From Amphibacillus sp052055485 (GTDB taxonomy: Bacteria; Bacillota; Bacilli; Bacillales; Amphibacillaceae): 64,000 bases of DNA. A model generated the notes under the pieces. It was not told the DNA's origin and searched no databases. It worked only from the letters and a program-made list of their open reading frames with translations. Below, one piece after another: positions 30,687 through 39,321 of this stretch. Within the stretch, counting starts at the first letter, position 1. Every line of letters starts with the position of its first letter. The position numbers and the translations under genes were made by a program. The stretch spans positions 3,935,371 through 3,999,370 of the forward strand of contig NZ_CP197171.1 of assembly GCF_052055485.1 (NCBI RefSeq), in the 5' to 3' direction.

Positions 30687-31745
30687 TTACAATTGCTTAA
30701 TGATCTTTTGATGCGGTACGGGGAAAGGATATTTGTCTAACTGTGCATGTTTAACAAGTTGTTGAGAGTTTCTTTCAAAAGCAATCGCATCTATTTTTAA
30801 ATGAAAAACATCCATTGACCACGTGACGTGAGAAAAAATGTGTTTAATGGACTCTAATTGATCCATTTCAATAATATTTGTTTGAAACAATTCTTCTGCA
30901 AATGGAATTAGTAATTTTTGATCAATCTCCCCTTGTTCAACCATAGGAAATTGCCAAAGCCCTGCTAACAATCCAGTTTCAGGCCGTTTTTCAATTAAAA
31001 TTTCCCCTGATTTATTTTCTAAAACAAACACATAATAAGAAAAAGACTGTTGTTTTTTATTTTTTGATTTGACAGGATATTTAGTTTGACTATTTTGTTG
31101 ATAAGCTTGACAATGCGCTTGAATCGGGCAAAGTTCACATTTGGGATTTTTCGGGCGGCAGACCAATGCTCCCAATTCCATCAAACCTTGATTAAAACTT
31201 GATGGATCTTCGGTTGAAATAATTTCTCTAATCAATGCTTCAAATACCTTTTTTGTTTTAGCTTTTGCAATGTCTGCTTCAATTTCGAAAACCCTAGAAA
31301 TAACACGCATGACATTTCCGTCAACAGCTGGCTCTGGAGCATCATAGGCGATACTCATAATCGCTCCCAATGTATAAGGACCAATTCCTTTAAGCTTGCT
31401 TAGCTGTTTACGATCCCTTGGAACCTCGCCATTATATGTTTCTTTTACTTCTTGAACAGCTGATTGCAAATTGCGTGCTCTTGAGTAGTAACCGAGTCCT
31501 TCCCAAGCTTTTAAAACTTCTTGTTGGTCAGCGTCTGCAAGACTATTCGGATCAGGAAATTTTTCAATAAAGTTCTCGAAATATGGGATGACTGTATCCA
31601 CTTGTGTTTGTTGGAGCATAATCTCTGATACCCATACTTTATAAGGATCCTGATCTTCACGCCAAGGCAATTGACGTTTATTCTGCTCAAACCATTTAAT
31701 TAAATCCGTTTGAAAAGCTTTTTTATTAAAAGAACTTATGTTCAT
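30687..31745 (-). CDS. mutY: A/G-specific adenine glycosylase MutY
   Basis: A 352-residue DNA repair enzyme that removes adenine mispaired with 8-oxoguanine. WVSEIMLQQTQVDTV holds the catalytic Glu. LKGIGPYTLGAIMSIAY is the helix-hairpin-helix, and EPAVDGNVMRV holds the catalytic Asp. The [4Fe-4S] cluster cysteines are spaced C-x6-C-x2-C-x5-C (residues about 198-214). A NUDIX-like C-terminal domain recognising 8-oxoG occupies about 230-350. The start at 31745 (MNISSF) is set 6 nt after AAAGGGTG; an upstream GTG would overlap that site. Divergent from the yfhP homologue, as in B. subtilis. Confidence 0.95.
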   Translation of the reverse strand: MNISSFNKKAFQTDLIKWFEQNKRQLPWREDQDPYKVWVSEIMLQQTQVDTVIPYFENFIEKFPDPNSLADADQQEVLKAWEGLGYYSRARNLQSAVQEVKETYNGEVPRDRKQLSKLKGIGPYTLGAIMSIAYDAPEPAVDGNVMRVISRVFEIEADIAKAKTKKVFEALIREIISTEDPSSFNQGLMELGALVCRPKNPKCELCPIQAHCQAYQQNSQTKYPVKSKNKKQQSFSYYVFVLENKSGEILIEKRPETGLLAGLWQFPMVEQGEIDQKLLIPFAEELFQTNIIEMDQLESIKHIFSHVTWSMDVFHLKIDAIAFERNSQQLVKHAQLDKYPFPVPHQKIIKQL

Positions 31746-31891
31746 AACTGTCACCCTTTATTTATGTTCTCGTATGATTATTAAAGTAAGGTTTAACCTG
31801 TTTAAAAAATGGCTACTAATAAGTATAGGTTATTTTTCAACTAAATTAAATGATATAGATAACTCAAAATAATTGAAAGGGGCCAGCATAA

Positions 31892-32872
31892 ATGGATACC
31901 GGAACCCACATCGCAATGGGAATTGCCATTGGCGGAATTGCTACAATTGATCCCATTGTACAACAAGATCCGATATTTTTCAGTGCTGTTATGGCTGGAA
32001 CCATCATAGGCTCACACGCACCAGATTTTGATACTATCTTAAAATTAAGGAACAATGCCGTTTATCTACGTCATCATAGAGGTATCACACATTCAATTCC
32101 ATTAATGATTTTTTGGGGATTATTAATTTCAGGCGTCATTTACTTAATTGTCCCAGGTTTACCTTTTTTAAATATTTGGAGGTGGACTGCTTTAGCTGTA
32201 TTTCTGCATATTTTTGTTGATCTTTTCAATGCATATGGTACTCAAGCTTTTAGACCCTTCACCAAAAAATGGATTGGTCTTGGTTTCATTAACACATTTG
32301 ACCCAATTATTTTTTCTGCACATATCATGGGTTTCGTTATTTGGTTACTGGGAGCAGATCCTGCAAAAACTTTTATCAGTATTTACTGTCTACTTTTTCT
32401 CTATTACCTAAAGCGTTTCTGGCAGAAAAAAGTACTGGAAAGAAAAATTCGCCTTTCCTATTCAGATGTTGAAGGAATCTTTACCTCACCAACAATTAAT
32501 CAAAAGGTCTGGCGATTAGCCGTAACGACTAAGGATAAGTTTTATGTCGCACGAGCCATTGATGGAAATATTCAAATTGTCGATATGTTTGATAGGAAGC
32601 CCGTTCCAAATAATAAATTGATCAGAATAGCTAAATCAGATCCTAACGTATCAGCTTTTTTATCCTTCTCTAAGGTGTATCGCTGGGAACAAAGAGAATA
32701 TGAAAATTATACAGAAGTGAGATTTATCGACTTGCGCTATCGATCCAAGGATCATTATCCTTTCGTAGCTGTTGTTAAGATAACGAAAGATTATCGAATT
32801 CTCAAATCTTTTACAGGTTGGATTTTCTCTGAACAGAAACTTCAAGATAAATTATTAATAGAAGACATATAA
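31892..32872 (+). CDS. yfhP: YfhP-family metal-dependent hydrolase, membrane bound
   Basis: A 326-residue membrane protein of the YdjM/YfhP family. The N-terminal motif MDTGTHIAMGIAIGG carries a histidine, HAPDFDTIL follows, and HHRGITHSIPL holds further putative metal ligands. About four to five hydrophobic segments lie in residues 1-180, with a soluble C-terminal domain after that. B. subtilis yfhP occupies the same position opposite mutY. The biochemical activity is unproven. ATG at 31892 behind GAAAGGGG. Own terminator downstream. Confidence 0.87.
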   Translation: MDTGTHIAMGIAIGGIATIDPIVQQDPIFFSAVMAGTIIGSHAPDFDTILKLRNNAVYLRHHRGITHSIPLMIFWGLLISGVIYLIVPGLPFLNIWRWTALAVFLHIFVDLFNAYGTQAFRPFTKKWIGLGFINTFDPIIFSAHIMGFVIWLLGADPAKTFISIYCLLFLYYLKRFWQKKVLERKIRLSYSDVEGIFTSPTINQKVWRLAVTTKDKFYVARAIDGNIQIVDMFDRKPVPNNKLIRIAKSDPNVSAFLSFSKVYRWEQREYENYTEVRFIDLRYRSKDHYPFVAVVKITKDYRILKSFTGWIFSEQKLQDKLLIEDI

Positions 32873-32896
32873 ACACATCCATTGTGATGTGTTTTT
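32871..32896 (+). terminator. Terminator of yfhP
   Basis: AAACACATC and GATGTGTTT form a stem followed by TTC TTT, overlapping the stop codon region. Confidence 0.75.
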
Positions 32897-33087
32897 CTTT
32901 CTGGTTAAATAAATGTTATTCTAATCAAAAAAGGATAGATGAAATTATCAGTATTGGATCTTAATAGGATATTATTTATATTTTGCCACCATTCGAACAA
33001 GTATGTAACCGGGAAACTTGACTTATTCTAACTACCATTCTCCTTTGTCTACCTATTAATTTCTCTACTCTGATTTCATTCAGATCT

Positions 33088-33906
33088 TTAGTCTTTAATA
33101 TATTGATCAACAAAATGCTCGATCTGATCCTGAGGGAATCCCTTTTGATAGAGCGCTCCTTTAACCTTTTGGATAAGAATATAACCTTCAGCTTTTGAAC
33201 GGTATCGTTTTAAGACTTTTTCTCCTTGATAGACAAGAGCCTCCCATTCTTGCTGTTCATCTTTCTCTAATTCCTTTGTTTGAATAGCACGCTCAATGAC
33301 TGAATGTTGGAAACCTTTTTGAATTAATTGCTGTTTCATTTTTAGAAAAGCTTGTCTATGTGAACGTCGAGTTGATTTCTTTGTTTGCTTATCTAACCAA
33401 TTTCTAATGAGTTCTACTTGCTCAGCTTCTTCATACTGCATTAAGGCATACTCAATTTGTTCATTCACTATTCCTTTTTGAACAAGCTCCCTCTTGATTT
33501 GCTCCGGCCCTTTAAAAGTTGTTTTTATTTTCGTAGATACATAGGCTTCTGCAAAAGCTTGATCATCCAGAATCTTTTGTTCTTTTAAACGATTGACAAT
33601 GATGTGAATTTGCTCTTCTTCAACTTCCTTTTCAGTTAAATAAACGATTAACTCCTTAACCGAACGCATTCGATAACTTAAGTAGCTTAAAGCTTGGTTA
33701 TATGCTTTATGCAGGTTATCTTTAGCCATTAACATATCTATTGTCGGCTGATCTAATGTTTGACCTTTTTTTAATCCTTCATTTATTAGCGTTTCTTCCT
33801 CAACACTAAAAGCATACCGTTCTTCTTTTTCTGCTGCTTCCTTAATAAAAATATTATAACGATTTTTATTATTCTTCTGTGTAGCTATCCTTGTGACTTT
33901 TGACAC
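33088..33906 (-). CDS. recX: Recombination regulator RecX
   Basis: A 272-residue protein made of three-helix RecX repeats. RecX binds RecA filaments and modulates recombination. Characteristic pieces are ALSYLSYRMRSVKELIVYL, FAEAYVSTKIKTTFKGPEQIKREL and the C-terminal KVLKRYRSKAEGYILIQKVKGALYQKGF. The length is usual for the Bacillus-type longer RecX. GTG start at 33906 behind GAGAGGTGA. B. subtilis recX also lies near yfhP and mutY. Confidence 0.92.
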   Translation of the reverse strand: MSKVTRIATQKNNKNRYNIFIKEAAEKEERYAFSVEEETLINEGLKKGQTLDQPTIDMLMAKDNLHKAYNQALSYLSYRMRSVKELIVYLTEKEVEEEQIHIIVNRLKEQKILDDQAFAEAYVSTKIKTTFKGPEQIKRELVQKGIVNEQIEYALMQYEEAEQVELIRNWLDKQTKKSTRRSHRQAFLKMKQQLIQKGFQHSVIERAIQTKELEKDEQQEWEALVYQGEKVLKRYRSKAEGYILIQKVKGALYQKGFPQDQIEHFVDQYIKD

Positions 33907-34008
33907 CTAGATCACCTCTCTTGATCATTATATCATGTTAATTAGATTCAAAAAAAAGATATTATCGGCATGGATAACATCTAGAGTAAAAACTATTTTA
34001 ATAGAAGA

Positions 34009-34317
34009 TCATTTGCTATGAATCGTTATTTGACATTCATTTTCATTGATTCTTTTGGATAGTGTTGTCATTGCTTCAGCTTTTGCCTCAGCAAAAGTAG
34101 ACCCGAAGCCATATCCTGTCATTATATTTTCCGATTCTAGATCTAGTGCCATTTGCCAGATCGGGATTTTCTCATCCACCTGTAAATGTAAGCAAAGACA
34201 TCCAGGATAGTCAGGGAGTGTTAGTAATTCAATAATACGAATTATTGAATGTGGCATTTGTAAATTAAATCCTTTTTTGTTCCACTTTTCAATCTTGAAT
34301 AGTAGACATGCTACCAT
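34009..34317 (-). CDS. Hypothetical protein, under a paired-palindrome promoter
   Basis: A 102-residue protein of unknown family starting ATG at 34317 behind GAGAGGTGATT. It has few charged residues at the N-terminus. The C-terminal part (GYGFGSTFAEAKAEAMTTLSK) recalls the last helix of double-stranded RNA-binding domains, where GxG...A..A.. repeats occur, but this is weak. It is transcribed divergently from an XRE regulator, with two palindromic operators in between. A role regulated by that repressor is likely; its function is not known. Confidence 0.6.
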   Translation of the reverse strand: MVACLLFKIEKWNKKGFNLQMPHSIIRIIELLTLPDYPGCLCLHLQVDEKIPIWQMALDLESENIMTGYGFGSTFAEAKAEAMTTLSKRINENECQITIHSK

Positions 34318-34333
34318 TTAATCACCTCTCTCA

Positions 34334-34375
34334 GTTCTTAATAAGAACATTGTACTATATGTTCCTATTAAGAAC
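34334..34375. promoter_or_regulatory. Two palindromic operators in a divergent promoter
   Basis: GTTCTTAATAAGAAC (34334-34348) and GTTCCTATTAAGAAC (34361-34375) are 27 bp apart centre to centre. A minus-strand promoter, TTGTTC with TACAAT (34349-34354) and a 17-bp spacer, is embedded in them. The XRE protein encoded next door is the obvious candidate repressor. Confidence 0.65.
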
Positions 34376-34423
34376 AACAAAAGCCCTAAAAATGGCTTCA
34401 AACATGATAGGATAAAAAAAGTA

Positions 34424-34876
34424 GTGATAGTAACGATAGTGAGTGATAAAATGGCTGCCCAACAATTAGCTGCAAATATAAAATATTATCGTAAACAATA
34501 TAACTGGACTCAACAACAGCTTGCTAATGAGCTGAAGATTTCACGATCCGTGATTGCAAAGTGGGAAAATGGTGATGTTTTACCTGATTTACCTGCTTTA
34601 ATAAAATTAAGTCAAGTTTTTCACCAAACAATTGATCATTTGCTTGGAATGAATGAACATGCTGATCAGCTTTTAAGTGATTTTCAACAATTCTATCAAG
34701 CAAATATAGAGGAAGAATTGACGATTGATGAATCCTTCTTAGACCTAGTTAATTACTTAGTCAAAAATCCTATTTTAAAAGAACAGCTAGAGCAAGTTAC
34801 TCAATTATCCATAAAGCAACAAAAGGCTATTCAACGTATGTTTGGAACTTTAGTCAATGAAATTGAAAAATTATAA
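34424..34876 (+). CDS. XRE-family HTH transcriptional regulator
   Basis: A protein of up to 150 residues. NIKYYRKQYNWTQQQLANEL with ISRSVIAKWENGDVLPDLPALIKLS is a classic Cro/CI-type helix-turn-helix (about residues 18-70). The remaining helical part, from HLLGMNEHADQLL, probably mediates dimerisation. The start is uncertain: GTG at 34424 gives the full frame, while ATG at 34451 (MAAQQL) begins just before the domain and is more usual for the family. Likely autoregulated through the palindromes upstream. Confidence 0.85.
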   Translation: MIVTIVSDKMAAQQLAANIKYYRKQYNWTQQQLANELKISRSVIAKWENGDVLPDLPALIKLSQVFHQTIDHLLGMNEHADQLLSDFQQFYQANIEEELTIDESFLDLVNYLVKNPILKEQLEQVTQLSIKQQKAIQRMFGTLVNEIEKL

Positions 34877-34887
34877 CTTATTTATGA

Positions 34888-34920
34888 AAATCCCTCTCGG
34901 AAGATTAAGAGGGATTTGTT
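34888..34920. terminator. Bidirectional terminator between converging genes
   Basis: AAATCCCTCT pairs with AGAGGGATTT around a 10-nt loop. It serves the XRE gene and overlaps the last codons of the converging regulator gene. Confidence 0.7.
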
Positions 34921-35576
34921 TCTTTATTGGTTATAGAATCATTTTTAATCACATACTTACAACTCTTTCCACCTTTAGCAATACACTCCACCCTAGCAAT
35001 TTGATCAGTCCCAAGCACTTCTTTAAATAATTCAAGCTCATATTGACAAGGCTTGTCATAGCAATCTGCAATGGCGGCAATAGGGCAATTAAACTGTTCG
35101 AAAGTAATACTAGATTCGTCCTCTTCTGTATCTGATTCACTAAACTCAGCCATATAGCCGTTTTCTTGCTGAACTTCTACTAACTGTCCAACTCGGTCAG
35201 CAAGGGGATCATCTTTGAATATACGACGACGATATTTCTTTCGAAGTCGTTCTTCCCGATTTTTAAAAAGCATGTCAATCGCTTCATTTCCCATACTTTC
35301 TTGAACATCTTGAAGAATTTCAACAACAATCTTATCATAACTATTAGGAAAAGTATCATGCCCCTCGACCGTTAAACTATAAAAAATAACCGGTCTTCCC
35401 ATCGGTTGACGAACCGTTCTCGAAGTAATAAATTTTTCAGCTTGTAATTTAACCAAATGCTTTCTTACTGCCATCTCAGTAATATCTAAAAATTCCTTCA
35501 ATCCACTTACGGACAATTCCTTATGCTTCTTTAATAATTCCATAATTGATTGCCTTGTTGATTTCTCTCTCCCCAT
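34905..35576 (-). CDS. SufR-like HTH regulator with C-terminal cysteine cluster
   Basis: A 223-residue regulator. The N-terminal winged helix (about 8-75, LSVSGLKEFLDITEMAVRKHLVKLQ) is of the DeoR/ArsR-like kind. The C-terminal part carries cysteines in NCPIAAIADCYDKPCQYE and ECIAKGGKSCKY, the arrangement seen in SufR-type regulators that hold an Fe-S cluster. It probably senses Fe-S or redox state. There are no suf genes in the window. ATG at 35576; the ribosome binding site is weak. Divergent from a small DUF1450 protein. Confidence 0.75.
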   Translation of the reverse strand: MGREKSTRQSIMELLKKHKELSVSGLKEFLDITEMAVRKHLVKLQAEKFITSRTVRQPMGRPVIFYSLTVEGHDTFPNSYDKIVVEILQDVQESMGNEAIDMLFKNREERLRKKYRRRIFKDDPLADRVGQLVEVQQENGYMAEFSESDTEEDESSITFEQFNCPIAAIADCYDKPCQYELELFKEVLGTDQIARVECIAKGGKSCKYVIKNDSITNKETNPS

Positions 35577-35762
35577 TTATAACACCATCCCTTACCTTAT
35601 ATATTATCGGAAATAGATTGTGAAGTAAATAACAATCTTAATAAAATAACTATTTTTTAAACTTTATGGTCTATAATTTAATAATTTTCATGTATATTAA
35701 ATGACAAAGCTCATATATTACTCTAAAATTATAGTTTAAATATATCATATTCTAGTAAAGGG

Positions 35763-36017
35763 GTGGGGACAATAGGCATTATAATTGTAGAAATTTGTGA
35801 AAGTAATTTACTACAAACGATTGAAACTGAACAATTATTAGAATCAGAATACCCTGAAGTTTCCGTTCTTGTCAGTGAGTGTCTTTCTTTTTGTGGGCTT
35901 TGTCGCTTTAAACCTTTTGCTTTAGTAAACGGGCGTAGAATTAGAGGGAAAAATGTTCAGGATTGTCTTGATAATATCCGTCTAGCAATCGAGGAAGAAC
36001 TTTTACAATATAAATAA
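35763..36017 (+). CDS. DUF1450 (YuzB-like) small cysteine protein
   Basis: An approximately 80-residue protein with EICESNL near the N-terminus, then ECLSFCGLCRFKPFALVNG, the CxxxCGxC pattern of the YuzB/DUF1450 family. The thioredoxin-like character and cysteine spacing suggest a redox or metal role, but none is established. The only common start codon is GTG at 35763, which overlaps the AAAGGGG ribosome binding site; initiation at a rare ATA or ATT a few codons later is possible. Divergent from a cysteine-containing regulator, so coregulation is plausible. Confidence 0.7.
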   Translation: MGTIGIIIVEICESNLLQTIETEQLLESEYPEVSVLVSECLSFCGLCRFKPFALVNGRRIRGKNVQDCLDNIRLAIEEELLQYK

Positions 36018-36906
36018 AGTTAACTTTTAACAGATTTTGCAGGAAAACGCCCATCAAGTGAAATTCATCTTAAGGTATAAACCGCTTTTGTAGAATTTGA
36101 AGTATTTTACACCTACACTTATACTATCTGTTATTATGGATAAAATCATATCCTTTCCTACAATATAATAAAAACGCGGCTGGGACAAAGGTAAATTAAG
36201 TCGTTTAAAAAGCGAATGATATTCAAGTAAATTGAATAAATCATTCGCTTTTTGCAAGTTAACTCTTACTCATTAAAATTTGGAGTATCTAATCGTTCCG
36301 AAAAGCAACGGGTTCGCTTTTCGCGGGGATGGCTTCAGCTAACTTGAGTAGCAAAGTTCGCTCCTCAAGTGGATCTTCAGCTCATCCTCGAAAATAAAAG
36401 ACAATTTTCTTCGTGCGATGTATTGCTGACGAAGCCTTCCTTGTCCTATTCAAGCAGAAGTCTCCCCCGTTGCTTATCTTCACTTAGACAAGTCGTTCTT
36501 ATCGAATAAGTAAACTTAACAGAGCAAAACCACAAGGTGAAATTGATTTTATAAGCTATTGAAAGTCAATAATTATTAAGGTAAAAGTCGCTATCTAGCA
36601 GATGAGATATGTGTAAACTCCCGTGGGAAAAGCGTGAGCTTGAGATCCACTTTGACAAGTGCTTTTTGCTTGGCAAAGTTAGCTCAAGGCAGGCTAACTT
36701 CGTCACGTCCTGTGACAACGCCTGGGACTGCGATTACTCGCCCCACCGAAAACATTTGCATGACCAACGTCCTGTACGCCTCCTTGCCCACAGGAAAGTG
36801 GAACATATCTCATCTGCGGTCATTTCCACTATATCCATATCGTGTTTGTTCGTATCTAGAATAAACTGTTTTGTTTTGCCCCAGCCTTATTTTTCATTTA
36901 TCTTAC
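36018..36906. other. Intergenic region filled by a large repeat element
   Basis: 36018-36170 is AT-rich, with no feature seen. The rest is the GGCTGGGACAAA-ended element described separately. Confidence 0.5.
36171..36894. repeat. 724-bp non-coding element with GGCTGGG(A/G)CAAA inverted ends
   Basis: The left end reads CGCGGCTGGGACAAAGG and the right end, reversed, GGCTGGGGCAAAACAAAA. The interior has several long hairpins, e.g. AGCGAATGAT/ATCATTCGCT (about 36210-36250), and GC-rich phrases such as CTCCCGTGGGAAAAGCG. It shares CGATTACTCGCCCCACCGAA with the other intergenic repeat family. Elements with similar ends occur widely between genes in Bacilli. No protein is encoded. Confidence 0.65.
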
Positions 36907-38715
36907 TTACATTTTAAATTGTTGAACTAATTCTCTTAATTCCTTAGCCGAATCGAGTAATGTGCTTGCACCATTTGCTACACCTTCCATCGAGCTTGAA
37001 GCTTCTTCTGCTGAGGCTGATGTTTCTTCAACACCCGCTGCGGACTCTTCTGATATTGAAGCAATTTCTTGAACAGCTCCGTTCATTTTTTCAGAATCAT
37101 TATTCAACTCTTCCAAGCCTGACATCACTGTTTGAACATGTGCCGTCATGGTTGAAATTGCTCCCTCAATAGCTTTAAAGCGAACCCCTGTTGCCTCAAT
37201 ATCCTCAGCACCTTGAGCTACTTCATTATACCCCTGTTCTAGAGCGGTGGAGACAGCTTTAGATTCTGTCTGGATCGTACCAACAATTTCGGTAATATCT
37301 ACAACTGAATCCCCTACTTGCTCAGCCAGTTTTCTAACTTCATCAGCAACGACAGCAAAGCCAAGACCATGTTCACCCGCTCTGGCAGCTTCAATGGCTG
37401 CATTAAGTGCAAGTAAATTAGTTTGATCGGCAATATCTTTAATTACTGCAACAAGCCGAGAAATCTGTTGTGACTGTTTATCGAGCCCTTCCACTTTCGT
37501 CACAGCATCTTTAACAATTTGATCAATGCTATTCATTTGTTTGATCGATCTATCCATATATTCATTACCTAAATCTGTTTCTTTCAGTACATCACTTGAT
37601 GACGCATTAATAGTTTCACTGCTTTTATTAATAGAACCAATCTTTTCAGCAAATTCTTTCATTGTTCCTGCTAAATCACCAGCAAAATTTGCTTGTGTTT
37701 CCGTCCCGGATGCAAGCTCTTCCATTGTAGCTGCAATTTGCTCTGTACCTGATTTTACATCATCTGCTGATTGATTTAATTGTTCACTTTGACTACTTAC
37801 TAGCAGTGAGGTTTGTTTAATTGAGTCAATCATTGTTGTGAGTTGCAGTCGCATTTGATCAATTGAGCTAGTCAATCGACCTGTTTCATCATTTCCTTGG
37901 TAATAAATATCTGGTGCCGTTAAATCACCAGACGCAATGCGGTCACTCATAGTTACAACAGCTTTTAAATTTTTCGAGACATGTCGGCTAATAAAAACAA
38001 TGATAATAAAAGCAACTATAAATGAAATAACCATACTGCTCAACAACATAACTTGAGCAAAATTCTGACTGGATTCTGCATTGTCAGCTGCAATATCACG
38101 ATCTTCAATAATCAAATCTCGCAGATATTCTAAATAAAGTGAGGTGGTTGAAGTTAAGTTATTATAGCGATTACTGTATAGGCGCATTACATTTTCATCA
38201 TCACCAGCTGTTGTCGTCATCTCTTCATAAAACATATCATCTAACTGTTGATTATGGTTGAGAACTTCATTATACAATGAATTCTGCTGATCTCCACTGA
38301 TCTGTTCATCTAAATAAGCAAGTCGTTCAGAAATCTCTTCATTTTTTGCTTCAAAATCCTTTAAGTGACTTTCATTTCCAAATTGTGCATAGCCCATCGC
38401 CGATAAACCTTTTGATTGAATCAGATCACTTAATTCAGTTGTTAGGATCGCTCGATCAGCTTGAACATTTAATATCTTCATATCTTCTTGTGCTTGCCTA
38501 ATTGAAACTGATACTAAAATGGTTGAGGTAACAAGTAATATAAATATAAATATAAGTACAGATCCATATTTCCAACCGATCGATAAATTATGTAGGTCAA
38601 ATTTCCTGGTTTTTTTCTTATTCAGCTTATCAGGCTTACTTTTTCTTTTGAATCTTTTAAAAAACTTGATGGTCCTTGGTTTCTTTTCTTTCTTTTTTTT
38701 AAAGCGCTTGATCAT
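36907..38715 (-). CDS. Methyl-accepting chemotaxis protein
   Basis: A 602-residue transmembrane chemoreceptor. A very basic N-terminus (residues 1-45) precedes TM1 (about 50-70). An extracellular four-helix-type sensor (about 71-222) with QADRAILTTELSDLIQSKGLSAMG follows, then TM2 (about 223-246), a HAMP domain (about 247-300) and a long coiled-coil signalling domain. The hairpin tip reads ADQTNLLALNAAIEAARAGE, with GLGFAVVADEVRKLAEQ. It signals to CheA/CheW to steer flagella. The ligand is unknown. ATG at 38715 behind AGGAGGAGG. Monocistronic. Confidence 0.93.
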   Translation of the reverse strand: MIKRFKKKKEKKPRTIKFFKRFKRKSKPDKLNKKKTRKFDLHNLSIGWKYGSVLIFIFILLVTSTILVSVSIRQAQEDMKILNVQADRAILTTELSDLIQSKGLSAMGYAQFGNESHLKDFEAKNEEISERLAYLDEQISGDQQNSLYNEVLNHNQQLDDMFYEEMTTTAGDDENVMRLYSNRYNNLTSTTSLYLEYLRDLIIEDRDIAADNAESSQNFAQVMLLSSMVISFIVAFIIIVFISRHVSKNLKAVVTMSDRIASGDLTAPDIYYQGNDETGRLTSSIDQMRLQLTTMIDSIKQTSLLVSSQSEQLNQSADDVKSGTEQIAATMEELASGTETQANFAGDLAGTMKEFAEKIGSINKSSETINASSSDVLKETDLGNEYMDRSIKQMNSIDQIVKDAVTKVEGLDKQSQQISRLVAVIKDIADQTNLLALNAAIEAARAGEHGLGFAVVADEVRKLAEQVGDSVVDITEIVGTIQTESKAVSTALEQGYNEVAQGAEDIEATGVRFKAIEGAISTMTAHVQTVMSGLEELNNDSEKMNGAVQEIASISEESAAGVEETSASAEEASSSMEGVANGASTLLDSAKELRELVQQFKM

Positions 38716-39321
38716 CTTGGTGGCCTCCTCCTAAAGCGATTTCATATTATATCTGTTAGTTTATCAAATAGACAAACCTATAATATTATAGTATACATAA
38801 ACATCCTTTTAAACAAGTGATTTTTACTAGATAAGATGACAGAATTAAGACATTTATCCTACCTTTATAATATCGACAACACATTTAAGAAGTGAATACG
38901 TACTTTTGTCACATCTATAAATCACTTTCCTATGATTAGGTTGTAAAATAACTCCATTAAACAAAAGCTTTATTCCGTAAAGAAACTACTTCAAATACAG
39001 TGATAAATAGGCTCTTTCATTTTTCTTTTCTGTAACAATAAAAAATACTTCCTAGATTCCCCAATGAGAGTCTAAGCTTACAGCCCGATCATCTGTAATT
39101 AAAATGAACAAATCTTATTTTAACTAATTAGGCAAAACAGCCTATATCGTTTTTTAGTAAGGATTGGTTTAATAGATTTAAGACTTTATAAACTTTTAAG
39201 TTATTTTAATAGACAAAAGCATATTTATCAGCTAATATACTATATATAGTGATTTTTCCAAAAACCAATCACAATATATAGTATTTTATTATGATAGGAG
39301 CTATTTAAGGAGGAGCAATTC
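38716..39321. other. Intergenic region upstream of the nrd operon
   Basis: About 600 bp of AT-rich DNA. Two NrdR boxes lie at its right end. No open frame, repeat or structured leader could be recognised in the rest. Confidence 0.5.
39237..39285 (+). promoter_or_regulatory. Pair of NrdR boxes
   Basis: ATACTATATATAGTGA (39237-39252) and TCACAATATATAGTAT (39269-39284) are both close to the NrdR consensus ACAcwAtATaTwGtgt. Their cores are 32 bp apart, three helical turns, as is typical for NrdR operators before ribonucleotide reductase genes. Confidence 0.75.

Noticed and set aside
36609..36917. 100-codon frames within the GGCTGGGACAAA element
   Set aside because: Two overlapping frames in a structured non-coding element; no support as protein.
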